Positions 45,984 to 55,296 are shown, counted from the first letter of the stretch. The stretch: 64,000 bases of DNA from Aeromonas piscicola (GCF_000820005.1 NZ_CDBL01000057.1:1-64000); one strand, 5' to 3'. Notes: generated from the sequence alone by a model not told the origin. Made by a program: numbers and translations.

Positions 45984-47873
45984 TCAGAGCCGGAAGCGGC
46001 CTATCTCCTGCTCCAGCCGCTCGGTCAGCGCCTTGAGCTCGGCGGCCTGAGCTGCCTCCTGATTGGCCTGCTCGGCCAGCTCCTGGGAGACGTGGCGTAT
46101 GTTCTCGGTGTTGCGGCTGATCTCGCTGGTGACCGAGGTCTGCTCCTCCGCCGCCGCCGCTATCTGGGTCGCCATGTCGCTGATGGAACCTATGGCCTGG
46201 TTGATCCGGCCAAGGCTCAGGTTGGCGGCTTCCGCATCCTCCACGCTGGTGCCCGCCAGCTGACGGCTGGTCTCCATGCCCCCTACGGCGCGACGGGTGG
46301 TCTGCTGCAGCGTCTCTATCATCTGCTGGATCTCGTCGGTGGAGTCGTGGGTACGGCGCGACAACACCCGCACCTCGTCCGCCACCACGGCAAAGCCACG
46401 TCCCTGCTCACCGGCCCGGGCCGCCTCGATGGCGGCGTTGAGCGCCAGCAGGTTGGTCTGCTCGGCGATACCGCTGATGGTGGCCAGAATGCCGCTGATC
46501 TTCTGGGCATGGGCATCCAGCTCCACAATGATCTGGCTGGCATCGGCCACCTCGTCCGCCAGCCCGGTGATGCTGCGCTGGCTCTGGCCGACCTGGGACT
46601 GACCGGCGACGGCCAGCTTGACCGCATCGCCGGAGGTGGTAGCGGCAAATTCGGCGTTGCCGGCAATCTCCTGAGTAGCAGAGGCCATCTCGGTCACCGC
46701 GGTCGCCACCATGACGATCTCGTCCTGTTGCTGGCGTACCCGCTGGCTGCGAGCCAGGGCGCCGGCCGCCTGAGTACGGGACTGGGCCGCCAGCTCGACG
46801 GTCACATCCCGCAAGCGGCTGACGATGCCGTGCAGGCGGGCCACAAACTGGTTGAAGCTCTCGGCCAGCTGGCCCACTTCATCCTTGCTGCGGGTGTTGA
46901 TGTGGACTGTAAGGTCCCCCTCGCCGTGGGCGATGTCGTGCAAGGCCCCGGCCACCCGGCCCAGATCCTGGAACAGGAACTTGAAGGTGCTGGTCAGCAC
47001 CAGACCGAATACCAGGATCAGGCCGGCACTGATGAGTGACAGCTCCCACAGCAGGCTCTGCAGCGGCGCCATCAGCACATCCTCATGCATCACCATGGCC
47101 AGCAGCCAGTCGGTGTTGGGAATGGGCAGCACCAGCATCTGGGCATCCCGTCCGCCGATCTGCACCAGCTGCAGGCCGCCCTGCTGGCTCATGCTCACCA
47201 GCCGGCCGGCATCCAGCTCGGGGGCCAGATCCTGGCTCTTCTTGAGCGCCAGCGCCTTGTCCGGGTGGGCGACTATGAGGCCGCTCTTGTCCAGCAGCAT
47301 GGCGTAGCCATCCCCCTGTACCCGCATCGCCAGCACATCCTTGATGAGCTGTTCCAGCGCCAGGTTGGCACCGACCACACCGGCCAGCCGGCCCTGCTGC
47401 ATCACGGGCTCGGCCAGGGTCACCACCAGTTGCTGCATGGTCACGCTGACATAGGGTTCGGTGATGATGAGCTTGCCCGCCTTGACCGCGTCCTGATACC
47501 AGGGCCGCTCACGCGGGTCATAGTTGCCCTTGTTGAGGGAGGGATCGTTGCGGGTCATCACCCCCTCCTCCGAGCCGTAGTAGGCCAGCCCGAAGCCGCC
47601 GGAGCGCAGGGTCTGCTGCAGATGAGGCACCAGCTCGGAGGTCGGGTGGCTGGCAATGACATCGACCTGGGCGGTCAGGCTCTCGCGCCTGTCCTGCATC
47701 CATTTGCCTATCCCCTCCGCGTAGGCGCTGGCATAGTTGCGCGCCTCGCTGTCGATGGCGCTCAGGGTCTGGTTTTTCAAGGTATAGAAGGCGGTCATGC
47801 CCAGCAGGCAGACCGTGATCAAGACCACGCCAAGACTGGTGGCCAACAACTTGCCGCGAAGGGAGAGATTCAT
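45984..47873 (-). CDS. Methyl-accepting chemotaxis protein (Cache-type)
   Basis: 629-residue chemoreceptor. Helix 1 at about 8-30, a large periplasmic dCache-like domain (about 35-270, with [19 protein letters not shown] and [18 protein letters not shown]), helix 2, HAMP, and a cytoplasmic signalling hairpin with the invariant tip [32 protein letters not shown]. The RPWY and DxGxxxxxP features are those of double-Cache sensors that often bind amino acids or related small molecules. Ends ...QEIGRFRL without a CheR-binding pentapeptide. Monocistronic. Confidence 0.92.
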   Translation of the reverse strand: MNLSLRGKLLATSLGVVLITVCLLGMTAFYTLKNQTLSAIDSEARNYASAYAEGIGKWMQDRRESLTAQVDVIASHPTSELVPHLQQTLRSGGFGLAYYGSEEGVMTRNDPSLNKGNYDPRERPWYQDAVKAGKLIITEPYVSVTMQQLVVTLAEPVMQQGRLAGVVGANLALEQLIKDVLAMRVQGDGYAMLLDKSGLIVAHPDKALALKKSQDLAPELDAGRLVSMSQQGGLQLVQIGGRDAQMLVLPIPNTDWLLAMVMHEDVLMAPLQSLLWELSLISAGLILVFGLVLTSTFKFLFQDLGRVAGALHDIAHGEGDLTVHINTRSKDEVGQLAESFNQFVARLHGIVSRLRDVTVELAAQSRTQAAGALARSQRVRQQQDEIVMVATAVTEMASATQEIAGNAEFAATTSGDAVKLAVAGQSQVGQSQRSITGLADEVADASQIIVELDAHAQKISGILATISGIAEQTNLLALNAAIEAARAGEQGRGFAVVADEVRVLSRRTHDSTDEIQQMIETLQQTTRRAVGGMETSRQLAGTSVEDAEAANLSLGRINQAIGSISDMATQIAAAAEEQTSVTSEISRNTENIRHVSQELAEQANQEAAQAAELKALTERLEQEIGRFRL

Positions 47874-48072
47874 GGGATATCCTTATGGCTGTCTCAATGG
47901 CGTCAAACAAAGCTGCACGCCCTGTGTGGACTATATCGACAGAAAATCCCGATCCATGAATTTCAATCCGTTGATTTTAAATGAATCAGTAAGTGAATCC
48001 TGGCAATACCCCTTGCCATCCGGCATGGGAAAATCCCCTCAAAACCCCGGCTGATGCACCCTCAGCAGGTGT

Positions 48073-48099
48073 AAAAAAGGCCACCTCCAGGAGGTGGCC
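48073..48099 (-). terminator. Orphan minus-strand terminator next to the PSD-tail relic
   Basis: GGCCACCT-CCTGG-AGGTGGCC followed by TTTTTTACAC on the minus strand. No intact minus-strand gene ends here; the only upstream candidate is the relic at 48135-48200, so this looks like a leftover 3' end. The leader of the chemoreceptor gene lies further downstream on the same strand. Confidence 0.75.
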
Positions 48100-48134
48100 A
48101 GCGTGCATTCGACCCGCAGAAAAACGGGCTGGCG

Positions 48135-48200
48135 CACCCGGGCTATGGCGGTGTTGAGCCGCATGTTGGTGGCGCTGACGAGCGCAATCTGTAGTAGGTT
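48135..48200 (-). pseudogene. Relic of the 3' end of a PSD-family gene
   Basis: 34 bp (48135-48168) match the last codons of the PSD gene at 48815-48848 with a single synonymous difference; both encode NMRLNTAIARV. Beyond these codons the relic continues open (RQPVFLRVE) instead of the true KV-stop end, and upstream similarity fades. It lies on the same strand as the PSD gene, 680 bp from the original, with the CYTH gene in between and its own terminator downstream. Confidence 0.75.
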
Positions 48201-48235
48201 GGTACATCCATCGTACCTAAGGAGCCCCTCATACC

Positions 48236-48754
48236 ATGCCCCGAAATATCGAGATCAAGGCCAAGATCGCACGGGTCGACACACTCCTCCCCAAGGTAGC
48301 CGCCATTGCCAGTCAGGGTCCCGTCGAGATAGCACAGGATGATACTTTCTTTCGCTGCGAGTCAGGCCGCCTCAAACTGCGCACCCTGTCGCCCTCTGCC
48401 GGCCAGCTCATCTTCTACCGCCGTGCCGATCGGCAAGGCCCCAAGGAGAGCTTCTATCACGTTACTCCGACGAGCGAGCCGGACAGCCTGCGGGAGACAC
48501 TCAGCCTGGCCTGTGGCCAGATCGGCAGGGTGCGCAAGACGCGCACCCTGTTTCTAGTCGGCAGAACACGGATCCATCTCGATCGGGTCGAGGGGCTCGG
48601 TCACTTTCTCGAGCTGGAGGTAGTGTTGGAGGATGACGAACTGCTCGAGGCAGGGATACAGGAGGCTAATGACATTATGGCGCACCTTGGTGTGGGCCCC
48701 TCCCAGTTGATCGAAGGTGCCTATATGGACCTGCTGGCAAAGACGCTGGCCTGA
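48236..48754 (+). CDS. CYTH-domain protein (adenylate cyclase IV/ThTPase superfamily)
   Basis: 172-residue CYTH protein that binds a triphosphate in a tunnel fold. Begins MPRNIEIKAKI, the signature strand, though the usual first Glu of ExExK is Asn here; later strands show FFRCESGRLKLRTL, IFYRRAD, RKTRTLFLVGRTRIHLDRVEGLGHFLELEVVL. It is not the 193-residue CyaB cyclase first described in Aeromonas, whose N-terminus differs. Substrate unknown (cyclic nucleotide, thiamine triphosphate or polyphosphate). It is wedged between a PSD-tail relic and the PSD gene, suggesting later insertion. Confidence 0.85.
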   Translation: MPRNIEIKAKIARVDTLLPKVAAIASQGPVEIAQDDTFFRCESGRLKLRTLSPSAGQLIFYRRADRQGPKESFYHVTPTSEPDSLRETLSLACGQIGRVRKTRTLFLVGRTRIHLDRVEGLGHFLELEVVLEDDELLEAGIQEANDIMAHLGVGPSQLIEGAYMDLLAKTLA

Positions 48755-48766
48755 CCTTACGATAAC

Positions 48767-48794
48767 AAACAGGCCGCCCGCAGGCGGCCTGTTT
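48767..48794. terminator. Bidirectional terminator between CYTH and PSD genes
   Basis: AAACAGGCCGCC-CGCA-GGCGGCCTGTTT, 12-bp perfect stem between convergent genes, 12 bp and 14 bp from the two stops. Confidence 0.88.
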
Positions 48795-48808
48795 CCATCA
48801 AATGATCC

Positions 48809-50179
48809 TTATTTCACCCGGGCTATGGCGGTATTGAGCCGCATGTTGCCGGCATCCAGGCTCGGGGTCTGGCCGTAAAACTCGAACTCCAGCTTGACCC
48901 CGGGGCGGAACAGCAGGCAGTGGGTCGAGCCGCCGAAGTGGAACATGCCGAGCTGATCCCCCTTCTTCACCCTGTCCCCCGCCCGCACAGTGATGTCGCA
49001 GCTCGACACCTCGGCCATGCCCACAGGCACCACGCACATCAGCCCGATTTTGGGGTTGTCGGCTTCGATGAAGATCAGCGCCCGGGTTGCCACCGAGGTG
49101 AGGAAGGGCTGCGAGTTGTTGGGAGCGCTGGGATCTGCCCCCTGCGGGTCGACAAATCCCTCGAACTGGTTCTCCAGATAGTAGGTGCCGTTGACCACAC
49201 GCACCTTACGAATGGTGCCGCTCACCGGGCTGTGCCAGCGGTGATAGCTGAGGGCGCTGAGGAAGGCCTGATACACGGTGCCACCTTCGAAGCGAGGCGC
49301 CAGATCGTCGAAATCGAGCATATTGTCCAACGAATAGGGCTGCCCCTTGAGCCAGAACTGATCGCTGCGGCTCACCCCTTTCTTCACCTGCAACGGCGCC
49401 GATTCGCAGGCGTTGACGATGACGTTGTCATCCTCAGGGGCCGAAACGGGTCGCACATCGGGACGGAAGGTGCGGGTGAAAAAGTCATCCCAGCAACTGA
49501 AGCCGTGATACTCGGCCGACGGGTCACATTGGAAAATCTGCTCAAAGCTGCCAGGTGTCGGATTTGTCCCTTCACCCAGGGCCCCGCAGGCCACCTTGAC
49601 CATCTCGCTCTTGGCCGCCGTGCCGAGCCAGGGCACCACCAGAGTCTCTTGATCCAGCCGACTGACCGGCTCGTTCAACACGTAACGCGAAGCCGGGCTT
49701 TGCAGAAACAGCGCCCAGTAATCGAGGATCTTCTTGAACTGCTGGTTGATCAGGACGTTGGCGAAGAAGTGATAACCGGACTGGGTCGCCATGGGCCAGT
49801 CGAGCAGCGCATTGATGGGAAAACCTATGAGGCCGGAGGGCTCGTGCGTCGGAATGTCCTGATACGCCTCGGGGGCCGTGGTCATGATGCCGTTGAGCAG
49901 CCCCAGAAACTCCTCAAAGGATCGCACCTCGACCTGACCGAGTGGGGTCAGGTGCTTGTGGCGCCAGGCCTCCTTGAACATGGCTTCGGCCTGGGCGTGC
50001 AGCGAAGGGTCGGCGTTGACCAGATCCCGCAATTCGGCGATGGGAGGCACAAGCGCGGTTGGCTGGTTGGCAACATAGTGCCGGATCCGCCGGATCCAGC
50101 GCGCGATATGGGCACAATCCTGTGGCACCCAGCCGCCGGGGCGAGACTTGTTCAGTCGGGTTTCAACTGCCTTGTTCAT
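48809..50179 (-). CDS. Phosphatidylserine decarboxylase-family protein with N-terminal PSDC domain
   Basis: 456-residue protein, longer than the housekeeping Psd. The N-terminal half (about 40-190, e.g. MFKEAWRHKHLTPLGQVEVRSFEEFLGLLN, INALLDWPMATQSGYHFFAN) resembles the PSD-associated domain; the C-terminal half is PSD-like (FSCWDDFFTRTFRPDVRP, HRWHSPVSG, FHFGGSTHCLLFRPGV). The self-cleaving LGST motif of Psd is represented by GGST here, so pyruvoyl maturation is plausible but not proven. No membrane segment. True substrate unknown. Its tail is duplicated beyond the CYTH gene. Confidence 0.82.
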   Translation of the reverse strand: MNKAVETRLNKSRPGGWVPQDCAHIARWIRRIRHYVANQPTALVPPIAELRDLVNADPSLHAQAEAMFKEAWRHKHLTPLGQVEVRSFEEFLGLLNGIMTTAPEAYQDIPTHEPSGLIGFPINALLDWPMATQSGYHFFANVLINQQFKKILDYWALFLQSPASRYVLNEPVSRLDQETLVVPWLGTAAKSEMVKVACGALGEGTNPTPGSFEQIFQCDPSAEYHGFSCWDDFFTRTFRPDVRPVSAPEDDNVIVNACESAPLQVKKGVSRSDQFWLKGQPYSLDNMLDFDDLAPRFEGGTVYQAFLSALSYHRWHSPVSGTIRKVRVVNGTYYLENQFEGFVDPQGADPSAPNNSQPFLTSVATRALIFIEADNPKIGLMCVVPVGMAEVSSCDITVRAGDRVKKGDQLGMFHFGGSTHCLLFRPGVKLEFEFYGQTPSLDAGNMRLNTAIARVK

Positions 50180-50464
50180 GAGTCTATCTCCTCAAATGAT
50201 GTTCACGCCCACAATCCACGGCTTGAGCATTGGCTATCGGTTTGCCATCAACACGAAATGACACCGCCCATGTGGTGTAGCACACGGGCCCATGAAGCAC
50301 GATTGCCAGAAACGACAGGGCGAATTGGCGCAATAGCGACTAGCGGTCAGTGGCAGTGCGGGATCTGAAGGGAAAGAGGCGCCGGGAATGGGCTGACGCC
50401 GCCGAAAAACGGCAACCATAGGAGCAGGCATAACGGGAGGAAAAAGCGGGAACGCAGAAATGCG
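50180..50464. other. Intergenic region upstream of the PSD-family gene
   Basis: About 285 bp between the PSD-family start codon and the tRNA-Trp terminator. It presumably carries the PSD-family promoter. No supported ORF, repeat or binding site was recognised. Confidence 0.4.
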
Positions 50465-50491
50465 AAAAGCCAGCTCAATGAGCTGGCTTTT
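50465..50491 (-). terminator. Terminator of tRNA-Trp
   Basis: AAAAGCCAGCT-loop-AGCTGGCTTTT starting 7 bp after the tRNA 3' end on the minus strand, then TTTCGC. Confidence 0.88.
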
Positions 50492-50498
50492 CTTAAAA

Positions 50499-50575
50499 TG
50501 GCAGGGGCGGCAGGACTCGAACCCGCAACCATCGGTTTTGGAGACCGCTGTTCTACCAATTGGAACTACGCCCCT
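50499..50575 (-). tRNA. trpT: tRNA-Trp (CCA)
   Basis: 77-nt tRNA with acceptor stem AGGGGCG/CGCCCCT, discriminator G and encoded CCA. The anticodon loop in CGGTCTCCAAAACCG gives CCA. T-arm GGGTTCGAGTCC. It has one more nucleotide in the D-arm than E. coli trpT. Single tRNA gene with its own promoter and terminator. Confidence 0.95.
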
Positions 50576-50591
50576 GCAACAAACGAGGCGA

Positions 50592-50619
50592 ATTATACAA
50601 AGCCGGGTTCAAAGGTAAA
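50592..50619 (-). promoter_or_regulatory. Promoter of tRNA-Trp
   Basis: On the minus strand TTTACC (50614-50619) and a perfect TATAAT (50592-50597) separated by 16 nt, 17 bp before the mature tRNA end. Confidence 0.7.
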
Positions 50620-50776
50620 GGCTTTTTTCTCACTTTCGATTCGATTGCACAAATGACGAGCAACTCGCGGCAATTTGCGCAGCCTGACGGGGTAACTTGC
50701 TGTATTTACAGCCTTGTCAGGGTAGGAAAGCCGCATAAATGGGGGTAGGGTGAAGATTGGTTCCGGGAGGCTGTTC

Positions 50777-51319
50777 ATGCTCAATTACCGATTGCTCCAA
50801 CAACTGGCGCCGCTCAACTTCAGGGATGAACGCAAAACGGAGTCCCTGCCCGACTATCTCGACCGGGTTGCCCCGCAGGTACCCTTCATTCCCCACAGCG
50901 TGCTTTCCCAGTGGATTTATCGCCATTGGCGCGGTTTTGAGTCCAACTGGAGCTTTATCGATCTCGCCCGTCACCAGTTCGAGTGCGAGCAGTGGCCCAC
51001 CGAGCAGATCATCGCCCAGACCGGCTCCCGTCATATGGAGGTGATCGAGCGCTGGGGCGAGATGCTGCGCCACAACCGCTACGTACGTCGATCCTGGCTC
51101 GGCGACTACATGCTGACGCAAGGCACCTGGTCAGAGCCCATCATAGTGCTGGCCACGGCGCCGGATAGCCGTTACCCGGACGGGCAGCAGCTGCCACAAC
51201 CCTATTGCCTGCTGGAAGGACATCACAGACTCGCCTATCTGCGTTCCATGGCCGAAGATCAACAGCCCCTGCAAACAGAACACAGCGTGTGGGTTTGCCG
51301 ACCCGTTCACGGCACTTAA
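50777..51319 (+). CDS. Conserved hypothetical protein with EGHHR motif
   Basis: Unrecognised 180-residue soluble protein. Starts MLNYRLLQQLAPLNF at ATG 50777, preceded by GGGAGG; an ATG nine codons earlier lacks this. Rich in Trp and aromatic residues. The C-terminal CLLEGHHRLAYLRSM resembles the ParB/sulfiredoxin-type ExGHHR nucleotide-binding motif, preceded by PIIVLAT, so an ATP- or CTP-binding fold is possible. Stands between tRNA-Trp and pyrL with no operon partner. Confidence 0.7.
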   Translation: MLNYRLLQQLAPLNFRDERKTESLPDYLDRVAPQVPFIPHSVLSQWIYRHWRGFESNWSFIDLARHQFECEQWPTEQIIAQTGSRHMEVIERWGEMLRHNRYVRRSWLGDYMLTQGTWSEPIIVLATAPDSRYPDGQQLPQPYCLLEGHHRLAYLRSMAEDQQPLQTEHSVWVCRPVHGT

Positions 51320-51357
51320 ACGTTTTCCTGCGTAAATCCTGCCTTTGAAATAAATTT

Positions 51358-51385
51358 TTGACAATTCAAAAACCAGCCCTATAAT
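51358..51385 (+). promoter_or_regulatory. pyrL-pyrBI promoter
   Basis: Perfect TTGACA (51358-51363) and TATAAT (51380-51385) with a 16-nt spacer; start of transcription expected near 51392, about 27 nt before the leader ATG. Confidence 0.88.
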
Positions 51386-51418
51386 CTGTCCGGTTTTGAA
51401 AAAGGTCGGGACAAGACG

Positions 51419-51613
51419 ATGCAGTTTTTGATTCGGAAAACAGCCTTGCAGACGGGTGGTGCGCACCAGAGCGGCCCCGTTGTTTCCGGTTCCCGCCCCA
51501 CAGATCCCCAGTTATTTTTAAAAAAGGCCCCTGTTTCAGGGGCTTTTTTTTGTGCCCGAAAAACCTTCATTGATGTCAAAGGGAATGCAGACGATGACCA
51601 ATCCACTCTATAA
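51419..51613 (+). CDS. pyrL: PyrL-type leader peptide
   Basis: 64-codon leader frame that covers the attenuator hairpin and ends inside pyrB. Starts [14 protein letters not shown]; codons within the hairpin read [19 protein letters not shown], reminiscent of the NRGAFFCPGVRR end of E. coli PyrL. Coupled translation and transcription would let ribosomes close behind a UTP-starved polymerase disrupt the terminator. Unlike E. coli, the leader overlaps the pyrB start by 20 bp in another frame. Confidence 0.7.
   Translation: MQFLIRKTALQTGGAHQSGPVVSGSRPTDPQLFLKKAPVSGAFFCARKTFIDVKGNADDDQSTL
51520..51551 (+). terminator. pyrBI attenuator
   Basis: GCCCCTG-TTT-CAGGGGC preceded by six A and followed by eight T, lying within the leader reading frame and 43 bp before pyrB. 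Structure and place match UTP-sensitive pyrBI attenuation. Confidence 0.88.
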
Positions 51614-52514
51614 GAAACATGTCATCTCCATTTCGGACCTGACCCGGCCCGATATGGAACTGGTGGTCGCAACCGCACAGCGGTTGAAGGCCGAGCCCGA
51701 CACCCGCCTGTTGAAAGACAAGCTGGTTGCCAGCTGCTTCTTCGAAGCGTCTACCCGTACCCGCCTCTCTTTCGAGACCGCGGTCCAGCGCCTGGGTGGC
51801 AACATCATCGGCTTCGCCGACGGCGGCAACACCAGTGCCAAGAAGGGCGAGACCCTGGCCGACTCCATCAAGATCATCGGCTCCTACTCGGATGCCGTGG
51901 TGATGCGTCACCCGAAAGAGGGCGCCGCCCGCCTCGCCTCCGAGTTCTCCCGGGTACCGGTCATCAACGGCGGTGACGGTTCCAACCAGCATCCGACCCA
52001 GACCCTGCTCGACCTCTTCTCCATCCATGAGACGCAAGGCAAGCTGGACGGCCTCAACGTGGCCTTCGTCGGCGACCTCAAATATGGCCGCACCGTCCAC
52101 TCCCTGGCCCAGGCCCTGAGCCTGTTCAACTGCCGCTTCTTCTTCATCTCCCCGGACGCGCTGGCGATGCCGGACTACATCTGCGAGGAGCTGGAAGAGA
52201 AGGGCATACGGTTCAGCGTGCACGAGACCATGGAAGAAGTGATGCCGGAGCTCGACATCCTCTACATGACCCGAGTCCAGAAAGAGCGCTTCGACGAGAC
52301 CGAGTACAAGCACATGGCCGCCAAGTTCGTGCTGGAGCTGGCCACCCTGGAAGGGGCCAAGCCCACCATGAAGATCCTGCACCCCCTGCCCCGCGTCGAC
52401 GAGATTGATGTGGCGGTCGACAAGACTTCCCACGCCTACTACTTCCAGCAGGCGGAAAACGGGGTCTACGCGCGCCAGGCACTGCTGGCTCTGGTACTGA
52501 ACGAAACCGTCTAA
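51594..52514 (+). CDS. pyrB: Aspartate carbamoyltransferase catalytic subunit
   Basis: First committed step of pyrimidine synthesis: carbamoyl phosphate plus aspartate gives carbamoyl aspartate. The 306-residue protein starts [16 protein letters not shown] and carries the carbamoyl phosphate motif [13 protein letters not shown], then [28 protein letters not shown] and [12 protein letters not shown] 51594 is preceded by AAGGGAA. Forms the catalytic trimers of the ATCase dodecamer with PyrI. Confidence 0.97.
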   Translation: MTNPLYKKHVISISDLTRPDMELVVATAQRLKAEPDTRLLKDKLVASCFFEASTRTRLSFETAVQRLGGNIIGFADGGNTSAKKGETLADSIKIIGSYSDAVVMRHPKEGAARLASEFSRVPVINGGDGSNQHPTQTLLDLFSIHETQGKLDGLNVAFVGDLKYGRTVHSLAQALSLFNCRFFFISPDALAMPDYICEELEEKGIRFSVHETMEEVMPELDILYMTRVQKERFDETEYKHMAAKFVLELATLEGAKPTMKILHPLPRVDEIDVAVDKTSHAYYFQQAENGVYARQALLALVLNETV

Positions 52515-52531
52515 GGGAAAAGGGAAACATC

Positions 52532-52996
52532 ATGTCCGAGAAGAATCAACTGCAAGTCGAAGCCATCCGTCACGGCTCCGTCATAGACCACGTCCCCGCC
52601 GGCCAGGGCATCAAGATCCTCAAGCTGTTCCAGCTGATCGAGACCCAGGAGCGGATCACCGTCGGTTTCAACCTGAAATCCGGCGCGCTGGGCAAGAAGG
52701 ATCTCATCAAGATAGAGAACACCCGCCTGACCGCGGAGCAGGCCAACCAGCTGGCCCTGTTCGCCCCCAAGGCGACCGTCAACATCATCGAAGACTTCGC
52801 CGTGGTGAAGAAGCACCAGTTGGAACTGCCTGAGTTCATTACCGGTGTGTTCCACTGCCCCAACTCCAACTGCATCTCCCACAACGAGCCGGTGGACAGC
52901 TACTTCCGGGTGCGCGAGGTGAAAGGCATGGTGCGCATGAAGTGCAAATACTGCGAGAAGTCCTTCACCCAGGACATAGTCAGCGAACGTTACTAA
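52532..52996 (+). CDS. pyrI: Aspartate carbamoyltransferase regulatory subunit
   Basis: Allosteric subunit binding CTP/ATP. 154 residues, starting [26 protein letters not shown]. The C-terminal zinc site has four Cys (CPNSNC and CKYCEKSF). It lies 17 bp after pyrB and is followed by a terminator. Its presence shows a class B, feedback-controlled ATCase. Confidence 0.97.
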   Translation: MSEKNQLQVEAIRHGSVIDHVPAGQGIKILKLFQLIETQERITVGFNLKSGALGKKDLIKIENTRLTAEQANQLALFAPKATVNIIEDFAVVKKHQLELPEFITGVFHCPNSNCISHNEPVDSYFRVREVKGMVRMKCKYCEKSFTQDIVSERY

Positions 52997-53004
52997 TATC
53001 CAAG

Positions 53005-53027
53005 TGGGCCCCAATGGGCCCATTTTT
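53005..53027 (+). terminator. Terminator of pyrBI
   Basis: TGGGCC-CCAATG-GGCCCA followed by TTTTT, 8 bp after the pyrI stop. Confidence 0.85.
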
Positions 53028-53197
53028 GACCCCTGTCACATCACAGATTCTCCGTTTAGCTATAATTTGCCATCCTATAAAGGCTAAAAATCGCTCATTC
53101 CCTGCCTCACTCCTTTCCATCAGAACTTTTAGCTATTAAAAGACATTGATGGCAGATTTCGAGCGATAGCCTTCGGTCACAGTCAAAGGAAATCGCC

Positions 53198-53689
53198 GTG
53201 GTCAAAACCCTCAGTCGTCCCGTTGAACAAGAGCCCGATCTGGCCCAGCTGGATGCCTGTCGCCAGATCATCGGCCAGCACTGCTACAGCACCCAGGAGG
53301 AGATCCGCCGCGAGCTGGCGGAGCGTGGCTTTGCCGACATCAGCCAGTCCACCATCTCCCGTCTGTTGCGCCGCCTTGGCGTCGCCAAGGCGCAGAATGC
53401 CAACGGCAAAAAGGTCTACACGCTCGTGGACGAGCAGCTGGAGCCCGCCGGCAGCACCCGCTCCATCCACGACATGGTGCGCGAAGTGGTGCACAACCAG
53501 CAGATGGTGTTGATCCACACCACCCCGGGTGCCGCCACTGTGGTGGCCCGCCTGCTGGATCGCAACGCCAATCCCGAGATCATGGGCGCTGTCGCCGGCA
53601 ACGATGTTGTGCTGGTCGCGCCGCGCCACATCAGCCGCACCCGCCTGGCCCACGCGGCCGTGGTACGTACCCTGGAGCAGGCGCGCTGA
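53198..53689 (+). CDS. argR: ArgR arginine repressor/activator
   Basis: Hexameric arginine-responsive regulator. The 163-residue protein has an N-terminal winged helix (QEEIRRELAERGFADISQSTISRLLRRLGVAKAQ) and a C-terminal oligomerisation/arginine-binding domain (HTTPGAATVVARLLDRN, IMGAVAGNDVVLVAP). GTG 53198 with AAAGGAAA is used. It converges on the arc operon instead of sitting beside mdh, so it may be an arc-dedicated paralogue as well as, or instead of, the biosynthetic ArgR. Confidence 0.93.
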   Translation: MVKTLSRPVEQEPDLAQLDACRQIIGQHCYSTQEEIRRELAERGFADISQSTISRLLRRLGVAKAQNANGKKVYTLVDEQLEPAGSTRSIHDMVREVVHNQQMVLIHTTPGAATVVARLLDRNANPEIMGAVAGNDVVLVAPRHISRTRLAHAAVVRTLEQAR

Positions 53690-53707
53690 CGTTCCTCCCC
53701 TGAATGC

Positions 53708-53737
53708 AAAAGGTGACCCCGGGGTCGCCTTTTTATT
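53708..53737 (+). terminator. Terminator of argR
   Basis: AAAAGGTGACC-CCGG-GGTCGCCTTTT followed by TATTGC, 18 bp after the stop. Confidence 0.85.
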
Positions 53738-53842
53738 GCCTCACGCTCTGCTTTCCTGCTCTCTATTGCCTGAACCCCCTTGCCCTGCGGAGCTTCCCCC
53801 CGGTTGAGCAGGAGAGATCCTGCGGCGCAAGGCGCCTCGCCA

Positions 53843-53871
53843 TAACAAACGGGAGCCACTGGCTCCCGTTT
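53843..53871 (-). terminator. Terminator of the arc operon
   Basis: AAACGGGAGCC-AGT-GGCTCCCGTTTGTTATG on the minus strand, 18 bp after the transporter stop. Confidence 0.82.
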
Positions 53872-53889
53872 CATGTCGTCTTTCACCTG

Positions 53890-55296
53890 TTATGCCAGCA
53901 CTGCACCCAGGCTCAGGCAAACCACGATCAGCACTGTCAGGATACCGAGCAGCGGCGCTACCCACTTCAGCCAGCGCACATAGGGCACCTTGGCGATGGC
54001 CAGCCCCCCCATGACCACGGCGGAGGTCGGAGTCACCAGGTTCACCAGGCCGGAGGCGGACTGATAAGCGGTCACCACCAGCTCGCGACCCACGTTGGCG
54101 AAGTCGGCAAGGGGCGCCATGATCGGCATGGTCAGCACGGCCAGACCGGAGGAGGACGGCACCAGGAAGGAGAGCACCAGCTCCAGCACGAACATCACGT
54201 TGATGAACACTACGGTGGAGAGGCCGGTCACTATCCCTTCTGCGCTGTGCAATATGGTGTGAGTGATCATGCCGTTGTCCATCACCACCACGATACCGCG
54301 AGCGATACCTATGATGAGGGCCACACCGAGCAGGTCACGGGCACCGTCGATGAAGTTGGAGGTCAGCTCCTCCTCGCTCATGCGGGAGATGACGCCGACT
54401 ATGATGGCGGCCGCCAGGAAAACGCCGGAGATCTGCGCCATCCACCAGCCGAGCACGGCCACACCGTAGATCATCACGGCGAAGGCGGCGACGAAGATAC
54501 CCAGCACTATCTTGCGAGTAAGAGTGAACTCCAGCATCTGGTCGCTCTTGTTGCCGAGGAAGTGGGCACGGTTCTCTTCCCACTTGTCAGCCACCAGGGA
54601 CTTGCTGGGGTCGTTGCGCACCATCTTGGCATAACGCATGACGTAGGCCACGCACAGCAACCAGCCGGCAATCAGCATGGCGACGCGCAGCCAGATACCG
54701 TCGGTGAAGGAGATGCCGGCGGCGTTGGCGGCGATCACGGTCGCAAACGGGTTGATGGTGGAGCCCAGAGTACCGATACCGGCACCGAGCAACACGGTCG
54801 CGGCAGCGACTACGGGGTCGAAGCGGGCGGCCATCATCACGGGGACCAGCAGGGTATAGAAAGGCAGAGACTCTTCAGCCATGCCGTAGATGGTACCGCC
54901 TGCGGCAAACAGCGCCATCAGGATCGGGATCATCCACTCTTCACGGCCGCGCAGGCGGTCGGTAACGCGCTCGATACCGGCATCGATGGCGCCAGTCTTG
55001 GTCACAATGCCAAGAAAACCACCGATGATCAGGATAAACAGGGAGACGTCGATGGCGCCTGCCTGATAGGTGTCATGGTTGTAGAGACCATCGATGGGTG
55101 CCAGCAGCACGTCGACTATCCCCTGGGGATTCCCCTCTACCAGCTTGTAGGTTCCGGCCACCGGCACTTCCTTGCCGAGGGCGTCGTTCATGATCATGTC
55201 GTATTTGCCGGCTGGCACTACCCAGCTCAGGGCGGCCACCAAGGCGATCAGCACAAACAGTATGGTGTAGGCTGATGGGAACTTGAATTTGGTCAT
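53890..55296 (-). CDS. YfcC-family transporter of the arginine deiminase operon (ArcD-like)
   Basis: 468-residue membrane protein of the DcuC/YfcC ion-transporter superfamily with about 11-12 helices. Signature stretches: FILIIGGFLGIVTKTGAIDAG, LLGAGIGTLGSTINPFATVIAA and FLVPSSSGLAVLTMPIMAPLAD. As the last gene of the arcA-arcC-arcB set it most likely performs arginine-ornithine exchange, replacing the APC-type ArcD used by Pseudomonas; function is inferred from position. ATG 55296 follows AGAAGGAAG. Confidence 0.85.
   Translation of the reverse strand: MTKFKFPSAYTILFVLIALVAALSWVVPAGKYDMIMNDALGKEVPVAGTYKLVEGNPQGIVDVLLAPIDGLYNHDTYQAGAIDVSLFILIIGGFLGIVTKTGAIDAGIERVTDRLRGREEWMIPILMALFAAGGTIYGMAEESLPFYTLLVPVMMAARFDPVVAAATVLLGAGIGTLGSTINPFATVIAANAAGISFTDGIWLRVAMLIAGWLLCVAYVMRYAKMVRNDPSKSLVADKWEENRAHFLGNKSDQMLEFTLTRKIVLGIFVAAFAVMIYGVAVLGWWMAQISGVFLAAAIIVGVISRMSEEELTSNFIDGARDLLGVALIIGIARGIVVVMDNGMITHTILHSAEGIVTGLSTVVFINVMFVLELVLSFLVPSSSGLAVLTMPIMAPLADFANVGRELVVTAYQSASGLVNLVTPTSAVVMGGLAIAKVPYVRWLKWVAPLLGILTVLIVVCLSLGAVLA

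Noticed and set aside
47986..48207. 73-codon minus-strand ORF around the PSD relic
   Set aside because: It is in a different frame from the PSD-like codons and has no ribosome site.
48236..48754. Calling the CYTH gene the classical Aeromonas cyaB adenylate cyclase
   Set aside because: Length and N-terminus differ from the known 193-residue enzyme, and the first Glu of the signature is Asn; kept as a generic CYTH protein.
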